Shown here: positions 1 to 8,177 of the stretch, piece after piece
Numbering within the stretch: the first letter of the stretch is position 1
How the letters are laid out: each line of letters starts with the position of its first letter
Assembly (NCBI RefSeq): GCF_016680995.1
Contig: NZ_JAEQMG010000169.1
Location: 1 to 21,386, forward strand
Direction of reading: 5' to 3'
DNA: 21,386 nucleotides
DNA from: Ruminococcus difficilis
Lineage (GTDB): Bacteria > Bacillota_A > Clostridia > Oscillospirales > Acutalibacteraceae
The notes under the pieces: model-generated
Told to the model about the DNA's origin: nothing
Databases searched by the model: none
What the model saw: the letters and a program-made list of their open reading frames with translations, nothing else
Translations under genes and position numbers: made by a program

Positions 1-371
1 CCTATTCCGCCACGGGCGCACATCTATTTTTCAACAGCTTATTTGCTGTGAAAATCAAAGTATTTAATTGTTACACAGAGGCAGCGTTACCTAAACCCAC
101 ACGACTCCCGATTCTGCCGAAAGTGTGTTGATATCATTAATCTATTATACATATTCTCAAGGTTCTTGTCAAATATAAATTGTGATTTTTTACCCGCATG
201 GGAAATCTCCTGATGCAATGTGATGTTTCTTCACATTTAAAACCATTGTCCGGCTCTGTCACAGATGATATAATCAAAACGAAGATTATTGAAAAAGCTG
301 ACTTACTCCGCGCAAAAGCAAGGTTACGAGACAGCAGAGGATCTGATGGTGTAGCAGAATCGAGGTATCAG
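1..371. other. Left-edge region upstream of the dockerin gene
   Basis: An AT-rich intergenic stretch occupies about 1-197. A hairpin with arms at 28-38 and 45-54 (TTTTCAaCAGC / GCTGtGAAAA) is visible but lacks a clear T-tract, so I do not call it a terminator. No good paired -35/-10 was found. From 198 to 371 the frame of the downstream gene stays open with no stop, so the gene may begin earlier than the start I chose. Confidence 0.4.
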
Positions 372-1583
372 ATGAAACATCGATGTATTGTTATTGTGTG
401 CATGATTGTAACCGCAGTCATGGCGATGTGCGCTTCTGTTACTGTAGGCGCAGACAGCACCTTACATAATCTGGCACAATGCCGCAGAGTTTACGCCTAC
501 AGCGGAAATAATAATGCGTATTTTTATGGATTTGGCAACCATACACTCTGTTCCGCACGCGCTATCCCCGATGAAACGGAAAGGACAGTGACAACAGACG
601 GCGTCATTCGCGCGGTCTGTCATGACGAAGCTTACTCCTACGCGTTAATAACAACAGCCAATTCACAATACAGTTTGATCAAGCTTGACATGAACAGCGG
701 TGAATATCAGATCAATCCGCTTGCGTCGGGGAACAATATTCAGCATAATTCATTTGCCGTTTCGGACGGAGAAATATTCCTGATCGTTCACGACAGCACA
801 TACGGACATGTAGAAAGCCGCGATTTTGACGGTAACCCATTACATACATATTATCTGGATAAAGGCGTCAACTATCTTTTTCACAACGGCGGAAACGCAT
901 ACGCCGTTTCATTCTCAGGAGAGATATACTGCCTTTCTTTTGGAATAATATCTTCCTGCGCGAAAATAGAATCGTATTCAGAATGCCAGAACGCAGGTGT
1001 TGGTTATATTCAGACTGACAAAGGACAGTTGGTATCGCTCACCGATGGAACAACGAGAAACGGTATTGGAACTCACGTTGTTATTTCTGATGGAGAATTA
1101 TTTTCCTTTGACAGCGGGCTCTTGCTTGCTGCGGCAAATCATTCCAAAGCAATTCTGAAGGATAACTATCAATCCGTTGTCAGCAGCCGGGATACACCGG
1201 ATAAACCGATCGAACGCAATTCATCCAACATTAACCGGGAAAACACAATCATTGTAGATGCGGGGATGACGGTCGCCGCATTGAAGAAACGCGATGAGTC
1301 AATCAGCGCAGTTTATGACAATGACGGGCAAGAGATCGGTTCCGGAAAACTGCGCACAGGATATTCTCTGAAAAAATACGGGATAGAGTATCCGTTAGTT
1401 GTGCGTGGCGATTTAAATGCCAGCGGTACGGTAAACAGTCGGGATATTAAGCTCTTTATGGAACATTTGGTAGGTAATTCAACACTTACAGGAGTCTTTG
1501 CAATCGCAGCCGATTGGAACGGAGATGGCAATTTAGACAATCGTGACCTGGCACTTCTCTCAAAAAAGGTAACTATTCAATAA
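372..1583 (+). CDS. Secreted dockerin-containing protein
   Basis: A 403-aa exported protein, probably anchored to a cellulosome-like complex. From ATG 372 it starts with a signal peptide: MKHRC, a hydrophobic core IVIVCMIVTAVMAMCASV, and a likely cleavage after VGA. A GAGGT Shine-Dalgarno lies six bases upstream. The C-terminus has two dockerin type I calcium-loop repeats (GDLNASGTVNSRDIKLFMEH and DWNGDGNLDNRDLALLSK), the module that binds cohesin. The middle, about 320 residues, has short repeating aromatic/Gly strands and no catalytic domain I recognise; it could be a beta-propeller-like or binding module. The frame is open back to ATG 198, adding 58 residues without an SD; that form would have a cytoplasmic tail and a transmembrane anchor. 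The dockerin call is firm; the start and the function of the middle are not. Confidence 0.8.
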   Translation: MKHRCIVIVCMIVTAVMAMCASVTVGADSTLHNLAQCRRVYAYSGNNNAYFYGFGNHTLCSARAIPDETERTVTTDGVIRAVCHDEAYSYALITTANSQYSLIKLDMNSGEYQINPLASGNNIQHNSFAVSDGEIFLIVHDSTYGHVESRDFDGNPLHTYYLDKGVNYLFHNGGNAYAVSFSGEIYCLSFGIISSCAKIESYSECQNAGVGYIQTDKGQLVSLTDGTTRNGIGTHVVISDGELFSFDSGLLLAAANHSKAILKDNYQSVVSSRDTPDKPIERNSSNINRENTIIVDAGMTVAALKKRDESISAVYDNDGQEIGSGKLRTGYSLKKYGIEYPLVVRGDLNASGTVNSRDIKLFMEHLVGNSTLTGVFAIAADWNGDGNLDNRDLALLSKKVTIQ

Positions 1584-1628
1584 AAAATTTCCGCAATAAA
1601 AAAACACAAGAAAAAAATCAAAAAACTC

Positions 1629-1657
1629 TTGACAAATCAGTATTTCTCTGATATAAT
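1629..1657 (+). promoter_or_regulatory. Promoter of tRNA-Pro
   Basis: TTGACA at 1629-1634 and TATAAT at 1652-1657 are separated by exactly 17 bp, and the tRNA starts 15 bp after the -10 box. This is a full-consensus sigma-A promoter, as expected for a stable RNA gene. Confidence 0.92.
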
Positions 1658-1671
1658 TCTTAATGTTGCAT

Positions 1672-1748
1672 CGGGATGTAGCGCAGTTTGGTAGCGCACA
1701 CGTCTGGGGGGCGTGGAGTCGCAAGTTCAAGTCTTGTCATCCCGACCA
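1672..1748 (+). tRNA. tRNA-Pro (anticodon GGG)
   Basis: The 77-nt cloverleaf includes an encoded CCA. Acceptor CGGGATG pairs with CATCCCG, the D stem is GCGC/GCGC, the anticodon stem is CACGT/GCGTG with loop CTGGGGG (anticodon GGG, proline), and the T arm is GCAAG-TTCAAGT-CTTGT. The 3' end from 1736 on is the attachment site of the downstream integrative element, which restores the complete tRNA on insertion. Confidence 0.96.
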
Positions 1749-1749
1749 A
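1736..1749 (+). other. attL core of the integrative element
   Basis: GTCATCCCGACCAA, the last bases of tRNA-Pro plus one, is repeated exactly at 15566-15579. The copy without a tRNA lies just past the integrase gene. This is the usual footprint of a tyrosine integrase that targets a tRNA 3' end. Confidence 0.88.
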
Positions 1750-1755
1750 TATTTA

Positions 1756-1782
1756 AGAGTGACTTTCGGGTCACTCTTTTTT
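1756..1782 (+). terminator. Element-borne terminator after tRNA-Pro
   Basis: An 8-bp stem AGAGTGAC (1756-1763) / GTCACTCT (1770-1777) is followed by a run of T. It lies inside the element just past attL and appears to replace the original tRNA terminator, which insertion moved to 15582-15610. Confidence 0.85.
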
Positions 1783-1798
1783 ATTTATATTCACTTAG

Positions 1799-1947
1799 AT
1801 TGCTCAAAAATGGCTTAAATACTGAGGCTTTGGCACTTCTTAAAATCAATCTGAAACAATTTGGATAAACTGAAATCAATCTAAATTGCTCCCCTGAGAG
1901 CAATGTTTGGAGCAGTTTTTACCCCTGATTGCTCCCTGAATTGCTCC
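1799..1947. repeat. Integrase arm-type repeats, left end
   Basis: A cluster of ATTGCTC(C) or ACTGCTCC heptamers/octamers in both orientations: 1799-1805, 1885-1892, 1898-1904 (inverted), 1909-1916 (inverted), 1928-1935 and 1940-1947. AAATCAATCT is also directly repeated at 1843-1852 and 1873-1882. Similar heptamers occur at the other end beside the integrase (15508-15526). The region from 1783 to 2023 has no gene. Position at both ends suggests binding sites for the integrase N-terminal domain; the role is inferred. Confidence 0.6.
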
Positions 1948-2023
1948 CGATTTTTGCATAACAACTGACGGATATCAGAGCATCCATATCTATTTTTTGA
2001 GAATACAATAATTTCAAATATTC

Positions 2024-2052
2024 TTGACATCTTTTAAATTGTCGGTTATAAT
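2024..2052 (+). promoter_or_regulatory. Promoter of the AAA/DUF234 ATPase gene
   Basis: TTGACA at 2024-2029 and TATAAT at 2047-2052 with a 17-bp spacer. A possible upstream TTG start at 2024 would fall inside the -35 box, which argues for the ATG at 2102. Confidence 0.85.
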
Positions 2053-2101
2053 AATATCAAATCACGATTTAGTGAATTACGATTCGAAAGAAGTGAGACG
2101 T

Positions 2102-3568
2102 ATGTTTATCGGCAGAGAAAAGGAACTGGCATTTTTAGAATCAAAATACAGCGCAGAAAACGGTCAGCTGATTGTACTTTACGGCAGAAGGCGCGTCGGA
2201 AAAACAGAAACCCTCAGACAGTTTTGCAAGGACAAGCCTCATGTGTTCTTCGCGTGCCGCGAATGTACAGACAAGCTCCAACTAAAATCATTCTCCGAGA
2301 AAATGCTCAGAGAGGATATTCCCGCAAAACGGTATATTTCGCAGTTTGAAAGCTGGGAACAGGCGTTCCGTTCTGTCACTGATTTACCGAGCGGCGACAG
2401 GAAGAAGCTGCTGATTATTGATGAGTTTCCCTATATGTGCCGAGGAAACGCCGGAATACCGTCGATTCTTCAAAATCTATGGGACGAGGTTTTGAAAGAC
2501 GAAAACGTGATGATCATTCTCTGCGGCAGTTCCATGAGCTTCATCGAGAAAGAGCTGCTTGCCGAGAAGAACCCGCTTTATGGCAGAGCGACGGGCGTTT
2601 ACAAAATGACGGAGATGGATTTTTACGACGCCGTGAAATTCTTTCCCGATTACTCCGATCGGGATAAGGTCATTGCTTATTCAGTTTTGGGCGGTATTCC
2701 GCATTATCTGAAACAGTTTGATCCGAAAATCTCGCTTTCGGAGAATATCAAGCAGAACATTTTGACAAAAGGCTGCGTTCTGTACAGCGAGGTTGATTTT
2801 CTGCTGCGGCAGGAGCTGCGTGAAACGCCGATTTACAATTCTCTGATTGAAGCGATCGCGCTGGGCAACACGAAGCTGAATGAAATCAGCCAAAAATCCC
2901 TTGTGGACGATACTTCAAAGACCAGCACCTATCTGCGCAACCTTGTGCAGTTGGGGATCGTTGCGAGAGAGTTTTCGGTCGACGCCGGCACGAAGGAACG
3001 CGCCAACACCAACCGCGGCACCTACAAGCTGACGGACAATTTTTTCCGCTTTTGGTATGCTTTTGTGTTTGCGAATTATTCTGAGCTGGAAGCCGGAGAC
3101 GTTGACGGTGTTTTCCATTATTCCGTCGAACCGCAGCTGCATCAATTTGCTTCGCTGCCGTTTGAAAATGTGTGCAGACAGTTTGTGAGAAAGCTGCAGC
3201 AGGCAAACGCGCTGCCTTTCCGATATGCGAGTATGGGCAGATGGACGGGCAAGACCACCGTGCGTGACACATCAGCTGACAATGGTACAAGAATTGCGGA
3301 AACCGAGATAGACATTCTCGCGGTTTCACAGTCACGCAGGGAATATCTTGTTGGCGAGTGTAAATTCAAAAACAAACCCTTCTCCTATTCCGAATACCTT
3401 GATACAATCGCAAAGCTCTCGCCGCAAAAAGAAAAGGCGGATTTCTATTACGAACTTTTCTCGGAGTCGGGATTTGATGAAAAAATAATAGAAGCCGCAA
3501 GCAACAACGAGCGACTTCTGTTGTATAATTTGTCGGATATTGTTTCAGGTCGATCAGACATCGCTTAA
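2102..3568 (+). CDS. AAA-family ATPase with DUF234 nuclease-like C-terminus
   Basis: A 488-aa protein of the archaeal-type ATPase/DUF234 family. Residues 1-35 are MFIGREKEL followed by a Walker A (GRRRVGKT, about 28-35), and KLLIIDEFPYM is the Walker B. The middle holds the winged-helix-like part typical of the family. The C-terminus has EIDILA (Asp404) and GECK (Glu419, Lys421), a D-ExK pattern as in PD-(D/E)XK nucleases. ATG 2102 is chosen because a consensus promoter overlaps the longer open frame; the SD (GAAGTGAG) is modest. It is the first gene inside the element, stands alone with its own promoter and terminator, and precedes the restriction cluster. Members are often island cargo of unknown role; a defence or toxin role here is inference. 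Confidence 0.85.
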   Translation: MFIGREKELAFLESKYSAENGQLIVLYGRRRVGKTETLRQFCKDKPHVFFACRECTDKLQLKSFSEKMLREDIPAKRYISQFESWEQAFRSVTDLPSGDRKKLLIIDEFPYMCRGNAGIPSILQNLWDEVLKDENVMIILCGSSMSFIEKELLAEKNPLYGRATGVYKMTEMDFYDAVKFFPDYSDRDKVIAYSVLGGIPHYLKQFDPKISLSENIKQNILTKGCVLYSEVDFLLRQELRETPIYNSLIEAIALGNTKLNEISQKSLVDDTSKTSTYLRNLVQLGIVAREFSVDAGTKERANTNRGTYKLTDNFFRFWYAFVFANYSELEAGDVDGVFHYSVEPQLHQFASLPFENVCRQFVRKLQQANALPFRYASMGRWTGKTTVRDTSADNGTRIAETEIDILAVSQSRREYLVGECKFKNKPFSYSEYLDTIAKLSPQKEKADFYYELFSESGFDEKIIEAASNNERLLLYNLSDIVSGRSDIA

Positions 3569-3638
3569 AATGATCCAAACTAGCATCAACTGACACCGGA
3601 ACAACACTACTCTCCATCGTTGAAGCAATTACTCATTG

Positions 3639-3670
3639 GCTCTCTGTAAAACACAGAGAGCTAAATTTTT
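3639..3670 (+). terminator. Terminator after the ATPase gene
   Basis: A perfect 9-bp stem GCTCTCTGT (3639-3647) / ACAGAGAGC (3653-3661) with loop AAAAC is followed by TAAATTTTT. It separates the ATPase transcript from the restriction cluster. Confidence 0.8.
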
Positions 3671-3729
3671 AAGTAATCCATCATCAAGCGATAATATTGA
3701 ATTGATTTTTTTTAGTCATGATGTTAAAA

Positions 3730-3735
3730 TATAAT
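3730..3735 (+). promoter_or_regulatory. -10 box of the restriction cluster
   Basis: TATAAT lies 24 bases before the mod start. The -35 position at 17-bp spacing is a T-run, and the nearest TTGATT (3702-3707) is 22 bp away. The promoter therefore has a good -10 and a poor -35, which may mean low or regulated expression. Confidence 0.5.
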
Positions 3736-3758
3736 AAAGAATTATATAAGGTGAGAGC

Positions 3759-5570
3759 ATGAGTACAAATATTTCAAAGCAAAAAAGAGACGATTTGCTG
3801 ACTAAAATCGAGGAAATCCGTAGATATATTTCCAATGCGGCACAAGATGAGAATACCGGTAATCTGCTTTCCTATCTTTCCGAGATCGAGAAAGACATCA
3901 ACGGAAAAAAGTACGGTCTTGTATTTGAGGAGCACCGCGAGGATATTGACGAGGTTCTTGAAACGCACACCCCCGTATTGACAGAAGAAACCGATCTTTT
4001 TATTGACAACGGCGGTCAAATGAATTTTCTTATCGAAGGAGATAATCTTGCTTCGCTGAAACTACTTGAAAAGACACATAAGGGCAGAATTGATTTAATT
4101 TATATTGATCCACCTTACAACACGGGAAATAATGATTTTATCTATGATGATTCTATTGTTGAAAAAACGGATAGTTTTATTCATTCAAAATGGCTTTCTT
4201 TCATCTCTGAACGTATACGATTGGCAAGAAAACTTCTTACGGAGAAGGGTATTATCATAATTAGTATTGGTTATCAGGAAGTTCATAACTTGGTTGCTTT
4301 ATGTCAAGAGATTTTTTATGATAGGCAAACTGTATGTGTTACTGTACAAACGTCTGGTGGAAAGCCTAATGGAGGATTTACATATACTCAAGAATACTTA
4401 GTGTTCATAGTTCCACAGTCTTTTTCTCCAAATGCTATGAGTTTTACTGGAGGAATTGAACGTTCACCTTTTGAAGGCTTAACGCTAAGTACCTTCGATA
4501 AGACGACGCGGCCTAATCAAACTTATCCTATTTTTGTGGACAAAAAAACTATGAATATTGTAGGTGTGGGTAAATCACTAACAGAGTTAATAAATGAAGG
4601 TAGTTACAATGGTGAATTAAAAGAATATGTATTTGAAACCGATGAAACTCCTGAGGGTTGCAGTGCACTATGGCCTATTAGCAGTAAAGGAGCAGAATGT
4701 GTATGGCGTCTTATTTCTTCAAGATTGATGAATGATTGGAAGCTTGGATATATAAAGGTAAGTAAAAACAAGTCAAAAGTAAATCCTAATGAATTTAGTA
4801 TTCAATATCTGCCAGATGGAGTGATTAAAAAAATAGAATCTGGAAAATTAGAAGTTATTGGGCATGAGGAAAATGCCCCTACCTTGAGATTTGGTAAAAA
4901 CGAGACTGTTGGAAGTGAAATTCCAACTATTTGGACGGAAAAAGATTTTTTTACAACAAAAGGATCTTCATATGTTCGTAGCTTATTTGGTGATAAAAGG
5001 TTTCCGTATCCAAAACCTTTAGAGTTTATAGTCGAAATATTGCGTGCATCGACAGATGAAAATAGCATTATTCTGGATTTCTTTGCAGGGTCAGGAACAA
5101 CAGGTGAGTCTACAATGCTTCTGAATAGAGCGACAGAAGGAAACCGCCGCTTCATCCTCTGCACCAACAATGAAAACAATATCTGCCGTGAAGTAACATA
5201 TGAGCGTATTCGTCGTGTGATTGACAAAGAGAGTTATAATGCAAGTTTGAAATACTACAAGGTAGAGTATATTCCCGTCAGTGAGCGATTGTATTATGAG
5301 TACGCAGATGAGTTATTACTGCATATACGAGAACTGGTTGAGCTTGAAAACGGAATCAACTTTGTTGGAAACGCAGAAATCGCAATTGTTCTGACTGATG
5401 AAGAACTGGATGCTTTCACTCAAAATATTTTACAATATTCAGCGTGTCATAAATTGTATATGGGTCATGATTTGCTGCCAGACGATGAGCAAGAAAGAAT
5501 ATTAAGAGAGAATGAAATAGAAATCAGCATTATACCAGACTATTATTATAAGGATTTACAGGAGGTATAA
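3759..5570 (+). CDS. mod: Type III restriction-modification DNA methyltransferase (Mod)
   Basis: A 603-aa N6-adenine methyltransferase, the modification and recognition subunit of a type III-like system. DPPY at 117-120 (in IDLIYIDPPYNTGNN) precedes the SAM-binding motif DFFAGSG at 440-446, the beta-class order. The long segment between them should hold the target-recognition domain. An AAGGTGAG SD lies just before ATG. The length is usual for the family. Its stop falls 3 nt before the next gene, whose SD lies in the mod 3' end. Sampled 60-nt lines have 47-52% G+C at both ends but 25-35% in the 4500-4860 middle, which suggests the recognition segment was exchanged. The class is secure; the recognised sequence cannot be read from here. 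Confidence 0.93.
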   Translation: MSTNISKQKRDDLLTKIEEIRRYISNAAQDENTGNLLSYLSEIEKDINGKKYGLVFEEHREDIDEVLETHTPVLTEETDLFIDNGGQMNFLIEGDNLASLKLLEKTHKGRIDLIYIDPPYNTGNNDFIYDDSIVEKTDSFIHSKWLSFISERIRLARKLLTEKGIIIISIGYQEVHNLVALCQEIFYDRQTVCVTVQTSGGKPNGGFTYTQEYLVFIVPQSFSPNAMSFTGGIERSPFEGLTLSTFDKTTRPNQTYPIFVDKKTMNIVGVGKSLTELINEGSYNGELKEYVFETDETPEGCSALWPISSKGAECVWRLISSRLMNDWKLGYIKVSKNKSKVNPNEFSIQYLPDGVIKKIESGKLEVIGHEENAPTLRFGKNETVGSEIPTIWTEKDFFTTKGSSYVRSLFGDKRFPYPKPLEFIVEILRASTDENSIILDFFAGSGTTGESTMLLNRATEGNRRFILCTNNENNICREVTYERIRRVIDKESYNASLKYYKVEYIPVSERLYYEYADELLLHIRELVELENGINFVGNAEIAIVLTDEELDAFTQNILQYSACHKLYMGHDLLPDDEQERILRENEIEISIIPDYYYKDLQEV

Positions 5571-5573
5571 AAT

Positions 5574-5963
5574 TTGGAGTTTATTAAAACGTTACTGATA
5601 GCTTGTATTCCTGCTATTTGTACAGCAGTAATAACAGGTTTTGTTACATACTTTGTAGCAAGAAAAAATGCCGCAGCACAAATTAAGGTTGTTGAAGAAC
5701 AGAACAAACATGACCTTGAAAAGTTGATGAAGCAACACGAGATTGATATCGATGCTCTCAATCAGAAGCATGAGCAAGAAAAGGAAATACTTAATATCAA
5801 TCATAAAAACCAATTAGAATTAATCTCAGCGCAAAGTAGCAATGATTTTGCACAAAGCGTTTTTCAACCATTTATAAATGAAATTGCAAAGGATCCAACA
5901 ATAAAATCTCAAGTAATGAGCGGCGTAAGAAAATCAAGCAAGAAAAAGAAAGGTAAAAGATAA
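5574..5963 (+). CDS. Small membrane-anchored coiled-coil protein inside the RM cluster
   Basis: A 129-aa protein I do not recognise as a named family. Residues about 4-25 (KTLLIACIPAICTAVITGFV) form one transmembrane helix. After ARKN a charged heptad-like region, about 35-85 (QIKVVEEQNKHDLEKLMKQH and on), predicts a coiled coil, and the tail is very basic (SSKKKKGKR). The start is TTG: AGGAGG at 5560-5565 lies 8 nt upstream, inside the end of mod. The stop overlaps the res start by one base (TAATG). The tight junctions indicate co-translation with Mod and Res. It could tether the complex to the membrane or act as an assembly or sensor subunit; these are inferences. Confidence 0.82.
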   Translation: MEFIKTLLIACIPAICTAVITGFVTYFVARKNAAAQIKVVEEQNKHDLEKLMKQHEIDIDALNQKHEQEKEILNINHKNQLELISAQSSNDFAQSVFQPFINEIAKDPTIKSQVMSGVRKSSKKKKGKR

Positions 5964-8149
5964 TGAAATTAAAAGATTTTCAGTTGGATGCAGTCAAATC
6001 ACTGTTTGAATCTATGGATGAGCCTAATCGAGATATTATCCTGAAAAGCCCAACAGGAAGCGGCAAAACAATAATACTTACATACTTTATGCACCAGTAT
6101 ATTCAGTCGTATTCCAAAACCGTATTTGTATGGCTCACCCCGGGTAAAGGCAATCTGGAAGAACAAAGCAAAGAGAAAATGGATAAATATATCCATGCTT
6201 CTCAGACAAAGCTTCTTTCCGATGTGATGACGAGCGGCTTTGAAGAAAATGACAGTGTATTTATCAACTGGGAAAAGCTTACAAAGAAAGGTAACAACGC
6301 TCTCAAAGACAGCGAGCGAACAAACTTTTTGGAGCATATACAGCACGCGTTAAATGACGGACTGCGTTTTGTTATTATTGTAGATGAAAGCCATCAAAAT
6401 AACACCGTGAAAGCGGACGAGCTAATTCAATATTTTCATACAAACAAGATTATTCGCTGTTCTGCAACGCCGAAAGGAATCAAGAATGCCGTTGTGATTG
6501 AAATACCAGAAGAAGAAGTAATAGCGGCAGGGTTAATCAAAAAGGTGTTGGTTATCAACGAAAACTTTCCGCAGACGGTGGAAACGGAAAACCAAACGAG
6601 CTTTTTGTTGGAAAGAGCTTATGCTAAACAACGTGAACTGCGTGCTGAATTTGCAAAAATCGGAAAAGATATTAACCCCTTGATGATCGTTCAGATACCT
6701 GATAAATCGCAGCTGCTTCAAGATGAGGTTGAGCGTTGGTTTGAATCACAGGGAATAAACTACGAGAATCAGCTTCTCGCTGTTTGGCTTGATAATAAAC
6801 ACGAGAATTTAGAATACATTACAAATCCGAACGCAAAACAAGTAGCGTTAATCATTAAACAAGCAGTTGCCACCGGTTGGGATTGCCCTCGTGCTCAGAT
6901 TCTTGTTAAGCTCCGTGAAAACATGGATGAAACTTTTGAGATTCAGACAATCGGACGTATTCGTCGAATGCCAGAAGCAAAGCACTATGAAAATATGCTT
7001 TTGGATAGCTGTTATCTTTATACCCTTGACGGAAAATTTACCGCAGGCGTAAAAATGTCTCTCGGCAAAAATGCTCTGGACGCTTATACTGTTTTCCTAA
7101 AAAACGAGTACAAGGGCATCGCTCTCACGGGCGAGCGGAGGACAATGGTTATTTCTACAAGAAACCCAAAGAGAGCTTTGCTTGCAGTTGCAAAATATTT
7201 CGAGAATGAATACGGCACAGGTAGTAATAAATTCGAAAACAAAACAAGACTACAGGCAAAGGGGTTTGTTTTTAACGAAGAAATTGTAAATCAAACATAT
7301 TCAGGAGAAACGTCTACGTTGGATTTTAAATCTACCGATATGAATGCTATTGCTGTTACAGAAAAGCTCAATACCCATAAGCATGGACGCGATTATCATA
7401 ACAGAATCGGCAAAATAGGTTTAGAAATAGGTATGGAGTATTCGTATATGAATACAATCATCCGAAAGCTCTTTGACGCAAATTTTTCATATAGCAGAAA
7501 GATTCTTGCCTTATCTCCGAGAGAGGTCTACTCCTTTGTTCTTAATAACGACGTTCGTCTTAAAAATGCAGTTCGTGAAGCTATGGCTGCCGAAATAGCC
7601 CAGTTACAGTTAGATTTGCCGGCTGTGTCTGAATTTGTATTTCATATTCCGCAATCTGAAATATTTACTTATGATAGTTCTGCTAAAACACAAGTAGAAA
7701 TGAAAAGAAATGTTTATCAGAACTATTTATCGTCTGCTGAACCGCGTTCATCGGCGGAGAGAAAGTTTGAAAAATATTGCGAGCATTGCAACAGCGTAGC
7801 ATGGTGGTATAAAAACGGAGATAAGGGTAATGAATATCTCTCAATTGTTTATCGTGACAATTCCGGAAAGCAGAAGCTGTTTTATCCTGATTACATTCTC
7901 GGTGTAGGTGACGAAATATGGATTATCGAAACCAAGGGTGGTTTTGATCGCAACGGTAACAGTCAGGATATCGATATCTTCTCACCGAAAAAATTTGATG
8001 TACTGAAAGCTTATCTTGACAAAAACCACCTGAATGGTGGGTTTGTTAGAAATGATAATAAGAGTGATGAGCTCTGCATTTGTACAAATATTTATTCGGA
8101 TGATATTAACGGTAACGACTGGATTCTGTTAAGCAAATTGCTGCCTTAG
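5963..8149 (+). CDS. res: Type III restriction endonuclease subunit (Res), helicase-nuclease
   Basis: A 728-aa superfamily 2 helicase with a C-terminal nuclease. Walker A SPTGSGKT is at 29-36, the DESH box at 141-144, CSATPKG at about 166-172, GWDCPRA at 305-311 and QTIGRIRR at 328-335. The C-terminus has YPDYI (Asp643) and IETKGG (Glu656, Lys658), a PD-ExK active site as in Res subunits. It would translocate or switch on ATP and cut DNA lacking the Mod mark. It is shorter than classical Res proteins such as EcoP15I (about 970 aa). It overlaps the coiled-coil gene by one base and is followed 28 nt later by the DUF4365 gene. All motifs look intact. Confidence 0.92.
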   Translation: MKLKDFQLDAVKSLFESMDEPNRDIILKSPTGSGKTIILTYFMHQYIQSYSKTVFVWLTPGKGNLEEQSKEKMDKYIHASQTKLLSDVMTSGFEENDSVFINWEKLTKKGNNALKDSERTNFLEHIQHALNDGLRFVIIVDESHQNNTVKADELIQYFHTNKIIRCSATPKGIKNAVVIEIPEEEVIAAGLIKKVLVINENFPQTVETENQTSFLLERAYAKQRELRAEFAKIGKDINPLMIVQIPDKSQLLQDEVERWFESQGINYENQLLAVWLDNKHENLEYITNPNAKQVALIIKQAVATGWDCPRAQILVKLRENMDETFEIQTIGRIRRMPEAKHYENMLLDSCYLYTLDGKFTAGVKMSLGKNALDAYTVFLKNEYKGIALTGERRTMVISTRNPKRALLAVAKYFENEYGTGSNKFENKTRLQAKGFVFNEEIVNQTYSGETSTLDFKSTDMNAIAVTEKLNTHKHGRDYHNRIGKIGLEIGMEYSYMNTIIRKLFDANFSYSRKILALSPREVYSFVLNNDVRLKNAVREAMAAEIAQLQLDLPAVSEFVFHIPQSEIFTYDSSAKTQVEMKRNVYQNYLSSAEPRSSAERKFEKYCEHCNSVAWWYKNGDKGNEYLSIVYRDNSGKQKLFYPDYILGVGDEIWIIETKGGFDRNGNSQDIDIFSPKKFDVLKAYLDKNHLNGGFVRNDNKSDELCICTNIYSDDINGNDWILLSKLLP

Positions 8150-8177
8150 AGATAGTGGATTAAGAAGGTAAATACGA

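Noticed and set aside
28..54. Terminator at the left edge
   Set aside because: The stem is interrupted and no T-run follows on either strand.
1799..1947. CRISPR array
   Set aside because: The repeated units are only 7-10 bp, in mixed orientation and irregularly spaced; no spacers and no cas genes.
2886..3335. Minus-strand open frame opposite the DUF234 ATPase gene
   Set aside because: A Cys/Arg/Ser-rich product typical of an antisense shadow; no SD or promoter, while the plus strand has conserved motifs.
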